Shown here one piece after another: positions 57,074 to 64,000 of a stretch of DNA of 64,000 nt; positions within the stretch are counted from its first letter, which is position 1, and every line of letters begins with the position of its first letter. This stretch comes from Marinobacter sp. (GTDB lineage: Bacteria; Pseudomonadota; Gammaproteobacteria; Pseudomonadales; Oleiphilaceae), in contig JAKDUK010000006.1 in NCBI GenBank assembly GCA_030457765.1, forward strand, positions 19,392 to 83,391, read 5' to 3'. Both the position numbers and the translations under genes were made by a program. The notes beneath the pieces were generated by a model. The model saw nothing but the letters and a program-made list of their open reading frames with translations. It was not told the DNA's origin and made no database searches.

Positions 57074-58111
57074 TTGATTAAAGTAGGTATCGTAGGTGGC
57101 ACCGGGTATACCGGCGTCGAACTGCTTAGAATACTAGCCGTTCATCCGGACGTTACGGTTAGCTGTATTACCTCAAGGTCGGAAGCCGGCTTGCCGGTAG
57201 CCGATATGTATCCGAACCTCCGTGGTCATTGTGATTTGGCATATTCCGCGCCAGATCCCAGTGTTCTGGCTGCGTGCGATCTGGTGTTTTTTGCAACACC
57301 GCACGGCGTTGCGATGCGAATGATCCCAGAACTAATGGCGTCTGGTGTGCGGGTTGTCGACCTTTCGGCAGATTTTCGTCTTAAGGATCTTCAGGTGTGG
57401 TCGCAGTGGTACGGAATGCCTCATGAAGCACCAGAATGGGCTGAAAAGGCAGTTTACGGGCTACCCGAAGTTGCCCGTGATGAGATTGCCAAAGCGCAAC
57501 TGGTAGCCAATCCTGGGTGTTACCCAACGGCTGTGCAGTTAGGTTTTTTGCCTTTATTAGAGCAAGATCTGATCGACCCATTGCGGCTCATAGCTGATGC
57601 GAAATCCGGCTCCAGTGGCGGTGGTCGCCAGAGCAAAATCGGCATGCTACATGGCGAAGTAGGAGAAAGCTTCAAAGCTTATGGCGCCTCAGGGCACCGC
57701 CATTTGCCCGAGATTCGTCAGAGCTTGTCTGAGGCAGCTGGCGTGGAGGCCGGCGTTACATTTGTGCCGCACCTTATTCCGATGATCCGAGGCATCGAGG
57801 CTACTCTGTACGCGGAGCTTAAGAGCCCGGCGGATTTCGATCGACTGCAGCAATTGTTTGAAGAACGCTACCGCAATGAGCCGTTTGTGGATGTAATGCC
57901 TTTTGGTAGTCATCCGGAAACCCGCAGTGTGCGGGGTGCAAATATGTGCCGTATGGCGTTGCATCGCCAAGAGCAAAGTAACATTGTTATTGTCTCCTCA
58001 GTCATCGACAACCTTGTAAAGGGTGCGGCAGGCCAGGCAATCCAGAACATGAACATCATGTTTGGTCTCAAAGAAACCCTGAGTCTTGAAGCCCCCGCAC
58101 TGCTGCCCTGA
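57074..58111 (+). CDS. argC: N-acetyl-gamma-glutamyl-phosphate reductase
   Basis: Arginine synthesis. 345 residues from a TTG at 57074 preceded by GGAGAG; the protein then opens with [20 protein letters not shown], the NADP-binding site and exact family start. An ATG at 57017 would add 19 unrelated residues. The active-site Cys is in [14 protein letters not shown]. Confidence 0.93.
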   Translation: MIKVGIVGGTGYTGVELLRILAVHPDVTVSCITSRSEAGLPVADMYPNLRGHCDLAYSAPDPSVLAACDLVFFATPHGVAMRMIPELMASGVRVVDLSADFRLKDLQVWSQWYGMPHEAPEWAEKAVYGLPEVARDEIAKAQLVANPGCYPTAVQLGFLPLLEQDLIDPLRLIADAKSGSSGGGRQSKIGMLHGEVGESFKAYGASGHRHLPEIRQSLSEAAGVEAGVTFVPHLIPMIRGIEATLYAELKSPADFDRLQQLFEERYRNEPFVDVMPFGSHPETRSVRGANMCRMALHRQEQSNIVIVSSVIDNLVKGAAGQAIQNMNIMFGLKETLSLEAPALLP

Positions 58112-58120
58112 GGAAAACCC

Positions 58121-58861
58121 GTGAGCGAACAACGCAAGCCGGCCGAGGAATATGTAGTTATCCGTCACCGGCCAGGATACCGGCTGAGACGGAGTGTGAT
58201 TTTGCTGGTATTCACGGTTATCGCCGGTGTTGCCGGTTACGCGGTTGGTATGGCCCAAGGTGGTTTTCGCTTTACCAGTGCCGAAGCCTCTAACGAGCGG
58301 TTGGAGGATCAGGTTGCTACCCTTAAAGCCAATTATCGCGAGGCCCGGCAGAAACTGGTCAACCTTGAGCGGGGCAAGCTCATTGATGAGCAGGCGCTGA
58401 ATCAGGCCCGCACAATTATTGTTGATCTTGAGGGCCGTGTTGGCGAGCTGAGGTCTGATCTCACCTTCTATAAAAATATCATGGCGCCTTCCGAGACCAG
58501 CAAAGGGCTTCAGGTTGATCGCTTTTCGCTAACCAGCGATCGTGAGGCCAGTGTCTATAGCTTCAAGTTGGTGTTAACACAGGTTGGCAACAATAAGAGT
58601 TATATTTCGGGTCTGGTGGCCGTGAACATCATCGGTATGCGCGATGATAAAAAAGAAGTGATTGCGCTGCGCGACCTGTCTCAAGATATTGAAGATTTGG
58701 GTGTAAAGTTCCGCTTTCGGTATTTCCAGGATGTGGAAGGCAAGCTGGCACTGCCCGAAGACTTCGAGCCGCTCGAAGTGCAGGTGGTTGCCCAGGCGGA
58801 GGGGCGCAAATCCGCGCAAGCTGAGCGCACATTCAACTGGAATGATTTAACGGAGAACTAA
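58121..58861 (+). CDS. DUF6776 membrane-anchored coiled-coil protein
   Basis: 246 residues from a GTG with GAGGA upstream. One membrane helix (about 25-45), coiled coil (about 55-115) and a C-terminal beta-rich domain. The order argC-this gene-bactofilin-erpA is conserved in Pseudomonas. It may work with the bactofilin encoded two bases downstream. Function unknown. Confidence 0.8.
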   Translation: MSEQRKPAEEYVVIRHRPGYRLRRSVILLVFTVIAGVAGYAVGMAQGGFRFTSAEASNERLEDQVATLKANYREARQKLVNLERGKLIDEQALNQARTIIVDLEGRVGELRSDLTFYKNIMAPSETSKGLQVDRFSLTSDREASVYSFKLVLTQVGNNKSYISGLVAVNIIGMRDDKKEVIALRDLSQDIEDLGVKFRFRYFQDVEGKLALPEDFEPLEVQVVAQAEGRKSAQAERTFNWNDLTEN

Positions 58862-58863
58862 GC

Positions 58864-59334
58864 ATGCTTGGCAAGAAAAAGCAGAAATCCCGCCGCCCTA
58901 CAGGCAACTTTGACACGCTGATTTCGTCGCGTACGACCATCAAAGGTGATGTGCACTTCTCGGGCGGGCTGCACGTCGATGGCCATATCCGGGGGAAGGT
59001 TTTGGCCGACGAAGGTAGCGACGCTGTGTTGCGACTTTCGGAAGTTGGTGAAATTACTGGCGATATTGCGGCTCCACACGTAATCATTAACGGCACTGTT
59101 AACGGTGATGTTTATGCGACATCTCACCTTGAGCTTGCTGAAAAGGCTGCTATTAACGGCAGTGTTTACTATAACCTTATCCAGATGGCCGTGGGGTCGT
59201 CGGTAAATGGCAACCTTGTTCATCAACGCGAGCCTTCGGGATTGTTGACCCAGGATAGGGCGTCAGCCGGCGATATGTTGGCTGATGAAGGAGTCGGTGA
59301 GTCATCAGAAAATGATGGTGGAAAGTCCGAATAG
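58864..59334 (+). CDS. Bactofilin (polymer-forming cytoskeletal protein)
   Basis: 156 residues. The central beta-helix (about 20-115) has the repeated pattern GDVHFSGGLHVDGHIRGKV, GEITGDIAAPHVIINGTVNG, AAINGSVYY. N- and C-terminal tails are disordered. Bactofilins form filaments that anchor wall enzymes; the M23 peptidase and anmK nearby concern the cell wall. Confidence 0.9.
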   Translation: MLGKKKQKSRRPTGNFDTLISSRTTIKGDVHFSGGLHVDGHIRGKVLADEGSDAVLRLSEVGEITGDIAAPHVIINGTVNGDVYATSHLELAEKAAINGSVYYNLIQMAVGSSVNGNLVHQREPSGLLTQDRASAGDMLADEGVGESSENDGGKSE

Positions 59335-59397
59335 TTGATTGTTCCACTCAGGAATACCATAATCTATGAAGTTTTATCAGGTAATCCGGAGGCGAAC

Positions 59398-59751
59398 TTG
59401 AGTGTAGTTCAGCAGCAAATGGCGGCGCCGCTGTTTTTCAGTGATAGCGCGGTTAACAAAGTACGTGAGCTGGTTGATGAGGAAGGGAGTGCCGATCTCA
59501 GGCTGCGGGTGTTCGTTACTGGCGGTGGTTGTTCCGGGTTTCAATACGGGTTCTCATTCGATGAAAGTCAGGATGAGGAAGACACCATTATTGAACGGGA
59601 AGGCGCGACACTGCTGATTGACCCAATGAGCTATCAATATCTTGTGGGGGCCACGGTCGATTATCAGGAAGGGTTGCAAGGTTCACAGTTTGTGGTGCAA
59701 AACCCCAATGCCAGCTCTACCTGTGGTTGCGGAAGTTCGTTCACCATTTGA
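59398..59751 (+). CDS. erpA: A-type iron-sulfur carrier ErpA
   Basis: 117 residues from a TTG at 59398 with GGAGG five bases upstream. The three cluster cysteines are present: [13 protein letters not shown] and STCGCGSSF. Delivers Fe-S clusters to apo-proteins. A longer in-frame start (TTG 59335) lacks family support. Confidence 0.93.
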   Translation: MSVVQQQMAAPLFFSDSAVNKVRELVDEEGSADLRLRVFVTGGGCSGFQYGFSFDESQDEEDTIIEREGATLLIDPMSYQYLVGATVDYQEGLQGSQFVVQNPNASSTCGCGSSFTI

Positions 59752-59791
59752 GTTTTGGCAGTAGCCTGCGCCCGAAAGGAAAAGCTCGGGT

Positions 59792-60889
59792 TCAGGCCGG
59801 GTAGATGGCGCCAAGTATTCGTGGGCCTAACGCTCCAGTCACTTCCGCTAAATTCCCCGGTTTGCGTTCCATTGTTTGCCGGGCCAGCCAAGCAAACGCC
59901 GTTGGCTCCACCCATTGCGGGTCAAGACCAAGCGCATCTGTATTGAGAACGCGAACAGGGCTTAGCGCCTGAGAAAGCTCTCTCATCAGAAGCCGGTTTC
60001 GGGTCCCGCCGCCGCAGATATAGACTGTCATCTCAGGCGTCTGAGGCATTTGTCTGGCCGCAGTTATAACCGACAACTGGAGGAGAGTGCGTTGAACGTC
60101 TTCCGGCCGGGTGTCGCTATGTCGCAGTACCTGTGTTTTGATCCACTCAAGGTTAAATTTCTCTTTCCCTGTGCTTTTGGGTGGCAGGCGCTCGAAATAC
60201 CCATCTGACAGCATATCGCTTAGCAATGCCTGGTCCACGATCCCTTCTTGCGCCCACTGTCCATCCTCGTCGTATGCACGGCCGGTTTGTTCCTCGCACC
60301 AGGCGTCCATCAACGCGTTGGCAGGGCCGGTATCGAAACCTGTTGCCGGGCTGTCTTGCCTGGAAGGAATCCAGGTAATATTAGCGATGCCACCAAGGTT
60401 CAGAATGCATCTGTCCTCGGTGTCGGAACCAAAGAAGTATTGATGAAAGGCGGGTACCAGCGGCGCTCCTTGCCCACCGGCGGCCATGTCCCGGCTACGA
60501 AAATCCCCCACAGTTGTGACTCGGGTCTTTTCCGCGATTATTGAAGGATTTCCCACCTGAAGAGAGAAGCGGCCAAGGCCGGCAGGTTGGTGTCGCAGAG
60601 TTTGCCCGTGGCTACCTATGGCACGAATCGAGCGCCTGTTGACACCAGACTTGAGGATTAGCTCCTCCGCAGCGTCTGCAAAGCGTGTTCCTGTGAGTGT
60701 GTCGAGCTCGCCAACCTCATCAGGTGTTGCATGGTTTTGGCTTGCGAGGACTAAGCGTTGGCGCAAATTTTCTGGGTAGGGGATGGAATGTGTTTCGTGG
60801 ATTTGGACAGTTTTACCCTGAAAGGACACCAGCACGGCGTCTATGCCGTCCATGCTGGTGCCGGACATCAGCCCGATCCAGGTATCCAT
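59792..60889 (-). CDS. anmK: Anhydro-N-acetylmuramic acid kinase
   Basis: Recycles peptidoglycan by converting anhMurNAc to MurNAc-6-phosphate. 365 residues; IGLMSGTSMDGIDAVLV, IGSHGQTLRH and VYICGGGTRNRLLM are the signature blocks. Six bases downstream of the M23 peptidase gene; converges on erpA. Confidence 0.96.
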   Translation of the reverse strand: MDTWIGLMSGTSMDGIDAVLVSFQGKTVQIHETHSIPYPENLRQRLVLASQNHATPDEVGELDTLTGTRFADAAEELILKSGVNRRSIRAIGSHGQTLRHQPAGLGRFSLQVGNPSIIAEKTRVTTVGDFRSRDMAAGGQGAPLVPAFHQYFFGSDTEDRCILNLGGIANITWIPSRQDSPATGFDTGPANALMDAWCEEQTGRAYDEDGQWAQEGIVDQALLSDMLSDGYFERLPPKSTGKEKFNLEWIKTQVLRHSDTRPEDVQRTLLQLSVITAARQMPQTPEMTVYICGGGTRNRLLMRELSQALSPVRVLNTDALGLDPQWVEPTAFAWLARQTMERKPGNLAEVTGALGPRILGAIYPA

Positions 60890-60895
60890 TTAGCC

Positions 60896-62284
60896 TCAGT
60901 CTTCCGAGGCTAAAGCTAGGTGTTGGTAGTTGCTGCTGAACGCCTCGAACTGTGCAATCTGTCGCGAGGTGATTTTCTTGAATCGCGCCATTTCAGAGGC
61001 CGGGATTGGTTGAGCTTCTGGCAATTTTACCGTCCGTGAGTTGCGGGGGGAGCCATTTACCCGAAATTCATAGTGCAGGTGCGGGCCTGTGACCATGCCA
61101 GAAGAGCCAACATAGCCAATGGTATCGCCTTGCTTAACCCGTGCTCCTGTTTTCATGCTTTTGCCGATCCGGCTCATATGTGCATACAGGGTTGTGATGT
61201 TGTCGCCGTGCTTTAGGACAACTGTACGACCATAGCCGCCTTTCCAGCCAGAGGACAGAACCCTGCCGTTACCGGCAGCCTTGATCGGCGAGCCTGGAGG
61301 TGCAGCATAATCTGTCCCTTCGTGCGGGCGCACAACATCCAGAACCGGATGGCGGCGCTGCAGGTTAAACGACGAGGAAATCCGTGCGTTGATCGGCGTA
61401 CGCAAAAAAGCCTTACGCATGCTTTTGCCATCCGGAGCGTAATAATCGCTGTCGCCATTGCTATCGGTATATAGCAGAGCGATGTTTTCCTTCCCCCGAT
61501 TTATAAAGCGAGCGGACAGAATGCGGCCGGTGCCGAACTTTTCGCCATCGAGATACAGCTCCTCGTATACCACTTCAAACCGGTCACCCTTACGAACGTC
61601 GTAGACAAAATCGATGTCCCAGCCAAAAATGCCAGCCATTTTCATGGTCAGCCGGTCATTAAGGCCAGCTTCCTGGGCGGCCAGGTAAAGCGAGCCATCA
61701 ATAGTGCCTGACGCAAATGCAGGCTTGGCCTCCGGCTCTCGCATTTCTGTCAGGCCATTAAACGTCCCGTCTTGTTTTTCAACCTTCAAGGTCTCCAGCA
61801 AGTTGCGCTGGAGCTCAACGGCTGCAAGTTGGCCTTCACTATCGCTTGCGAAGCGAATAGTTTCGCCAGCATAGAGGCGCTGTAACTTATCCGCCTCCCC
61901 CTCGCCGTGAATAACAGAGAGCATGATGCCATCGCTGAATCCTGCTTCGTTAAAAAGGGAAGAAAGAGTGTCGCCTGATTTAATCTCAAATGTTTGCCAG
62001 TCCAGGCTTGGTGCCGGATTCGGATTTGCCTGTTCCGGGGCCGGCGAAGCGACTTCTGATTGAGTCTCTTTCGCCATGTTTTCGGGAGACGTGTTGGTTT
62101 TTGCATTTGGCTTTTGCGAGATAATTTCTGACGTTTTACCCTGTTCTAGATCGAGGGTGTAAGACATCCGTTTGGCCTCAACATCTGCGCTGGGGCTCAT
62201 CAATATCGCAGCGGTCACTACAACGGTGGTAGCGGCAGCAATTGTAATATGGGCTTTTGGGAACATTTTAAGCACGTATCGCAT
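60896..62284 (-). CDS. M23 peptidase with OapA/LysM-like domain (MepM type)
   Basis: 462 residues. N-terminal membrane anchor (about 12-30), OapA-type region about 90-170 (KSGDTLSSLFNEAGF), and LytM metallopeptidase about 310-420 with HEGTDYAAPPGSP and HLHYEF, so the zinc ligands are complete. Likely a DD-endopeptidase that opens cross-links for wall growth. Cotranscribed with anmK. Confidence 0.92.
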   Translation of the reverse strand: MRYVLKMFPKAHITIAAATTVVVTAAILMSPSADVEAKRMSYTLDLEQGKTSEIISQKPNAKTNTSPENMAKETQSEVASPAPEQANPNPAPSLDWQTFEIKSGDTLSSLFNEAGFSDGIMLSVIHGEGEADKLQRLYAGETIRFASDSEGQLAAVELQRNLLETLKVEKQDGTFNGLTEMREPEAKPAFASGTIDGSLYLAAQEAGLNDRLTMKMAGIFGWDIDFVYDVRKGDRFEVVYEELYLDGEKFGTGRILSARFINRGKENIALLYTDSNGDSDYYAPDGKSMRKAFLRTPINARISSSFNLQRRHPVLDVVRPHEGTDYAAPPGSPIKAAGNGRVLSSGWKGGYGRTVVLKHGDNITTLYAHMSRIGKSMKTGARVKQGDTIGYVGSSGMVTGPHLHYEFRVNGSPRNSRTVKLPEAQPIPASEMARFKKITSRQIAQFEAFSSNYQHLALASED

Positions 62285-62576
62285 CCGTTTTAATCGGCAT
62301 TCCGACAGTTTGTACTGCCTAATTAAAGCTGTTGTTCAAGTATAGACCAACAGATTACCGCATAAAAAGTATGTGGAACAGCGCAGAACATTACGGTTGT
62401 TGCGCTGCCGGTAGGATTTATTGTGGCGTCATTGGTATAATGCGCTCGACCAGATTGCCTGGTTTTGTTCGAAAACTGAGCACTGATACTTTAGCAGGGC
62501 GCCGGGTAACGCACAGATTTCTTTTGTTGAGGTCTGTAACTGATAATTTACGAAACTGACTGGGGATAAAGAACGC

Positions 62577-63779
62577 ATGGCATCTATTGATGAAGCGCTT
62601 GCCATTATAAAGCGAGGCGTAGACGAATTAATACCCGAAGATGATTTGATCGCAAAGCTGAAGGAGAATCGGCCTTTGCGTATTAAGGCGGGCTTCGATC
62701 CCACGGCGCCTGATCTGCATCTAGGGCATACAGTGCTTATCAATAAATTGCGCCAGTTCCAGGATCTTGGTCATGAGGTTATCTTCTTGATAGGCGATTT
62801 TACAGGGAAGATTGGCGATCCATCCGGTAAAAGTGCTACCCGACCACCACTGACGGATGAGCAAGTCGCTCAGAACGCCATTACCTATAAAGAGCAGGTG
62901 TTCAAAATTTTGGACCCGGAGAAAACCCGGATTGTTTTCAATTCTGAGTGGATGAGCAAGCTGACAGCGGTGGATATGATCCGTTTGGCCGGTCAGTACA
63001 CAGTTGCACGAATGCTGGAGCGGGATGATTTTACCAAGCGTTATCGTGCTGAGCAGTCTATAGCGATTCACGAGTTCCTCTATCCATTGATCCAGGGTTA
63101 CGACTCGGTCGCGTTAGAGGCTGATGTTGAATTGGGTGGTACAGATCAGAAGTTCAACCTTCTTATGGGTCGTATTCTGCAGAAGCACTATGGTCAGTCA
63201 CCGCAGGCTGTTTTGACTATGCCAATCCTTGAGGGGTTGGACGGTGTTCAGAAAATGTCCAAGTCTTTGGGTAACTATATCGGCGTTAACGATGCTCCTG
63301 GGGAGATGTACACCAAGTTACTGTCTGTCCCAGATGATTTGTTGTGGCGTTACTTTGAGTTGCTGAGTTTTCGCCCGCTCGCCGAGGTAGAAGAGTTTCA
63401 TAAAGCTGTCGATGGAGGGGCTAACCCCCAAGACTATAAAAAACTTCTTGCGGAGGAGATTATTGCCCGCTTCCATAATGAAGAGGCCGCGCAAACGGCT
63501 CATAAATCTGCGGGTAATCGGGTGGCGCTTGGCGAGATCCCGGAGAATGTGCCCAGCGTAGAGGTTTCGCTTGGCGGGCAGGACGAGATGCTTATGGCTT
63601 CGCTGTTGCGTCTGTCCGGGCTTGTGAAAAATGGTGCGGCCGCTCGAGACGTTCTGGGACGTGGCGCTGTTTTTGTAGACGGCCAGAAGTTTGAGGGCGA
63701 GCGCACCTTTGTAGCGGGCGATCGTTGTGTAATTCAGGCCGGAAAGAAGAAAATCGCACAAGTGTTGATCACAAATTGA
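62577..63779 (+). CDS. tyrS: Tyrosyl-tRNA synthetase
   Basis: 400 residues. Class I motifs HLGH ([17 protein letters not shown]) and KMSKS, then an S4 domain at about 335-400. It belongs to the TyrZ-like branch by its N-terminus and length. A TATAAT at 62436-62441 is a candidate -10 about 140 bases upstream. No T-box is visible. Confidence 0.95.
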   Translation: MASIDEALAIIKRGVDELIPEDDLIAKLKENRPLRIKAGFDPTAPDLHLGHTVLINKLRQFQDLGHEVIFLIGDFTGKIGDPSGKSATRPPLTDEQVAQNAITYKEQVFKILDPEKTRIVFNSEWMSKLTAVDMIRLAGQYTVARMLERDDFTKRYRAEQSIAIHEFLYPLIQGYDSVALEADVELGGTDQKFNLLMGRILQKHYGQSPQAVLTMPILEGLDGVQKMSKSLGNYIGVNDAPGEMYTKLLSVPDDLLWRYFELLSFRPLAEVEEFHKAVDGGANPQDYKKLLAEEIIARFHNEEAAQTAHKSAGNRVALGEIPENVPSVEVSLGGQDEMLMASLLRLSGLVKNGAAARDVLGRGAVFVDGQKFEGERTFVAGDRCVIQAGKKKIAQVLITN

Positions 63780-63818
63780 TCGGTTTCAGGTTGTTTTGAA
63801 GTTTTTTCAAAATGGCCG

Positions 63819-63846
63819 TTGACAGATCTGACGGTGTCTGTAGAAT
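63819..63846 (+). promoter_or_regulatory. Upstream promoter (P1) of a probable rRNA operon
   Basis: TTGACA (63819-63824), 16 bases, TAGAAT (63841-63846). It follows tyrS, where an rRNA operon begins in Pseudomonas. The operon itself lies outside the window. Confidence 0.75.
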
Positions 63847-63848
63847 GC

Positions 63849-63898
63849 GCATCTCCTTCGAGGGACACACCGCTCAAGCGGCTAGCTCGAAGGGATGC
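63849..63898 (+). other. Long hairpin between the two promoters
   Basis: GCATC, a bulged T, then CCTTCGAG pairs with CTCGAAGG and GATGC (13 bp). An inner CCGC-TCAA-GCGG stem stacks inside. It starts at the expected P1 transcript 5' end. Confidence 0.7.
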
Positions 63899-63951
63899 AA
63901 CTGTTTGAAAGTATTAAAGAAAACGAATTAAAAGTTTCTTTATTTAAACGG

Positions 63952-63979
63952 TTGACAGGGTAGCGAAACGATGTATAAT
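63952..63979 (+). promoter_or_regulatory. Downstream promoter (P2) of a probable rRNA operon, GC-rich discriminator
   Basis: TTGACA (63952-63957), 16 bases, TATAAT (63974-63979): both hexamers are perfect. An AT-rich UP-like tract precedes it (63905-63948) and TCGCCTCC follows, the GC-rich type expected for ppGpp/DksA control. Confidence 0.85.
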
Positions 63980-64000
63980 TCGCCTCCTTGATTGAGCCAC

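Overview
The window is a stretch of gammaproteobacterial chromosome, most likely Marinobacter or a close relative. Almost every gene is a conserved housekeeping gene, and the local gene orders match those known from Pseudomonas: pyrE/crc/rph/yicC, gmk-rpoZ-spoT-ridA, oxyR-recG-HDOD, rpsU-dnaG-rpoD with tsaD-plsY-folB, dksA-gluQ-cbrA-cbrB-pcnB-folK-panB-panC-pgi, mrcB with a TPR lipoprotein, and argC-bactofilin-erpA-anmK-M23-tyrS followed by an rRNA-type promoter region. The Marinobacter assignment rests on an adjacent FadL-type porin and large lipoprotein that resemble the alkane-uptake pair AupA/AupB. No prophage, insertion sequence, integron or CRISPR array is visible.

Layout. 1-4.4 kb: truncated polA, a DUF2782 gene, a lipoprotein and a phasin. 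4.4-10.2 kb: pyrE and crc back to back, rph, yicC, a pseudouridine synthase and a tandem universal stress protein. 10.3-20.3 kb: gmk-rpoZ-spoT-ridA, an SDR protein, oxyR-recG, an HDOD protein and DUF2489. 20.4-26.5 kb: the aupAB-like operon and an OmpA/DUF4398 lipoprotein operon. 26.9-34.1 kb: tRNA-Ile2, the rpsU-dnaG-rpoD operon, tsaD, plsY, folB and a diverged folK. 34.1-46.0 kb: pgi, panC, panB, folK, pcnB, a CrcZ-like small RNA, cbrB, cbrA, a small cbrX-like gene, gluQ and dksA. 46.2-51.9 kb: sfsA, a Rieske protein, a two-domain kinase, mrcB and an lpoP-like gene. 52.0-57 kb: an operon clc-hemJ-thiD-thiE-hemL. 57-64 kb: argC, DUF6776, bactofilin, erpA, anmK, M23 peptidase, tyrS and tandem strong promoters.

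The most interesting reading is a complete carbon-catabolite-repression circuit. The cbrB-pcnB gap (39357-40045) carries, on the minus strand, an array of CbrB-type half-sites, a sigma-54 -24/-12 promoter, an RNA of about 390 nt with five A-rich Hfq/Crc-type motifs, and a hairpin terminator with a GAAA loop. This is the architecture of Pseudomonas crcZ. The window also encodes CbrA, CbrB, the small CbrX-like protein and a Crc homologue with a degraded nuclease active site. The leader of the aupA-like alkane-uptake gene carries a 13-nt A-rich stretch touching its Shine-Dalgarno sequence and identical to one in the small RNA. This predicts that alkane uptake is repressed by Hfq/Crc and relieved by the small RNA.

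A second theme is growth control: spoT, rpoZ, dksA, rpoD and a probable rRNA promoter with a GC-rich discriminator all lie here. All readings come from the sequence and from remembered family knowledge; no database search or folding program was run.
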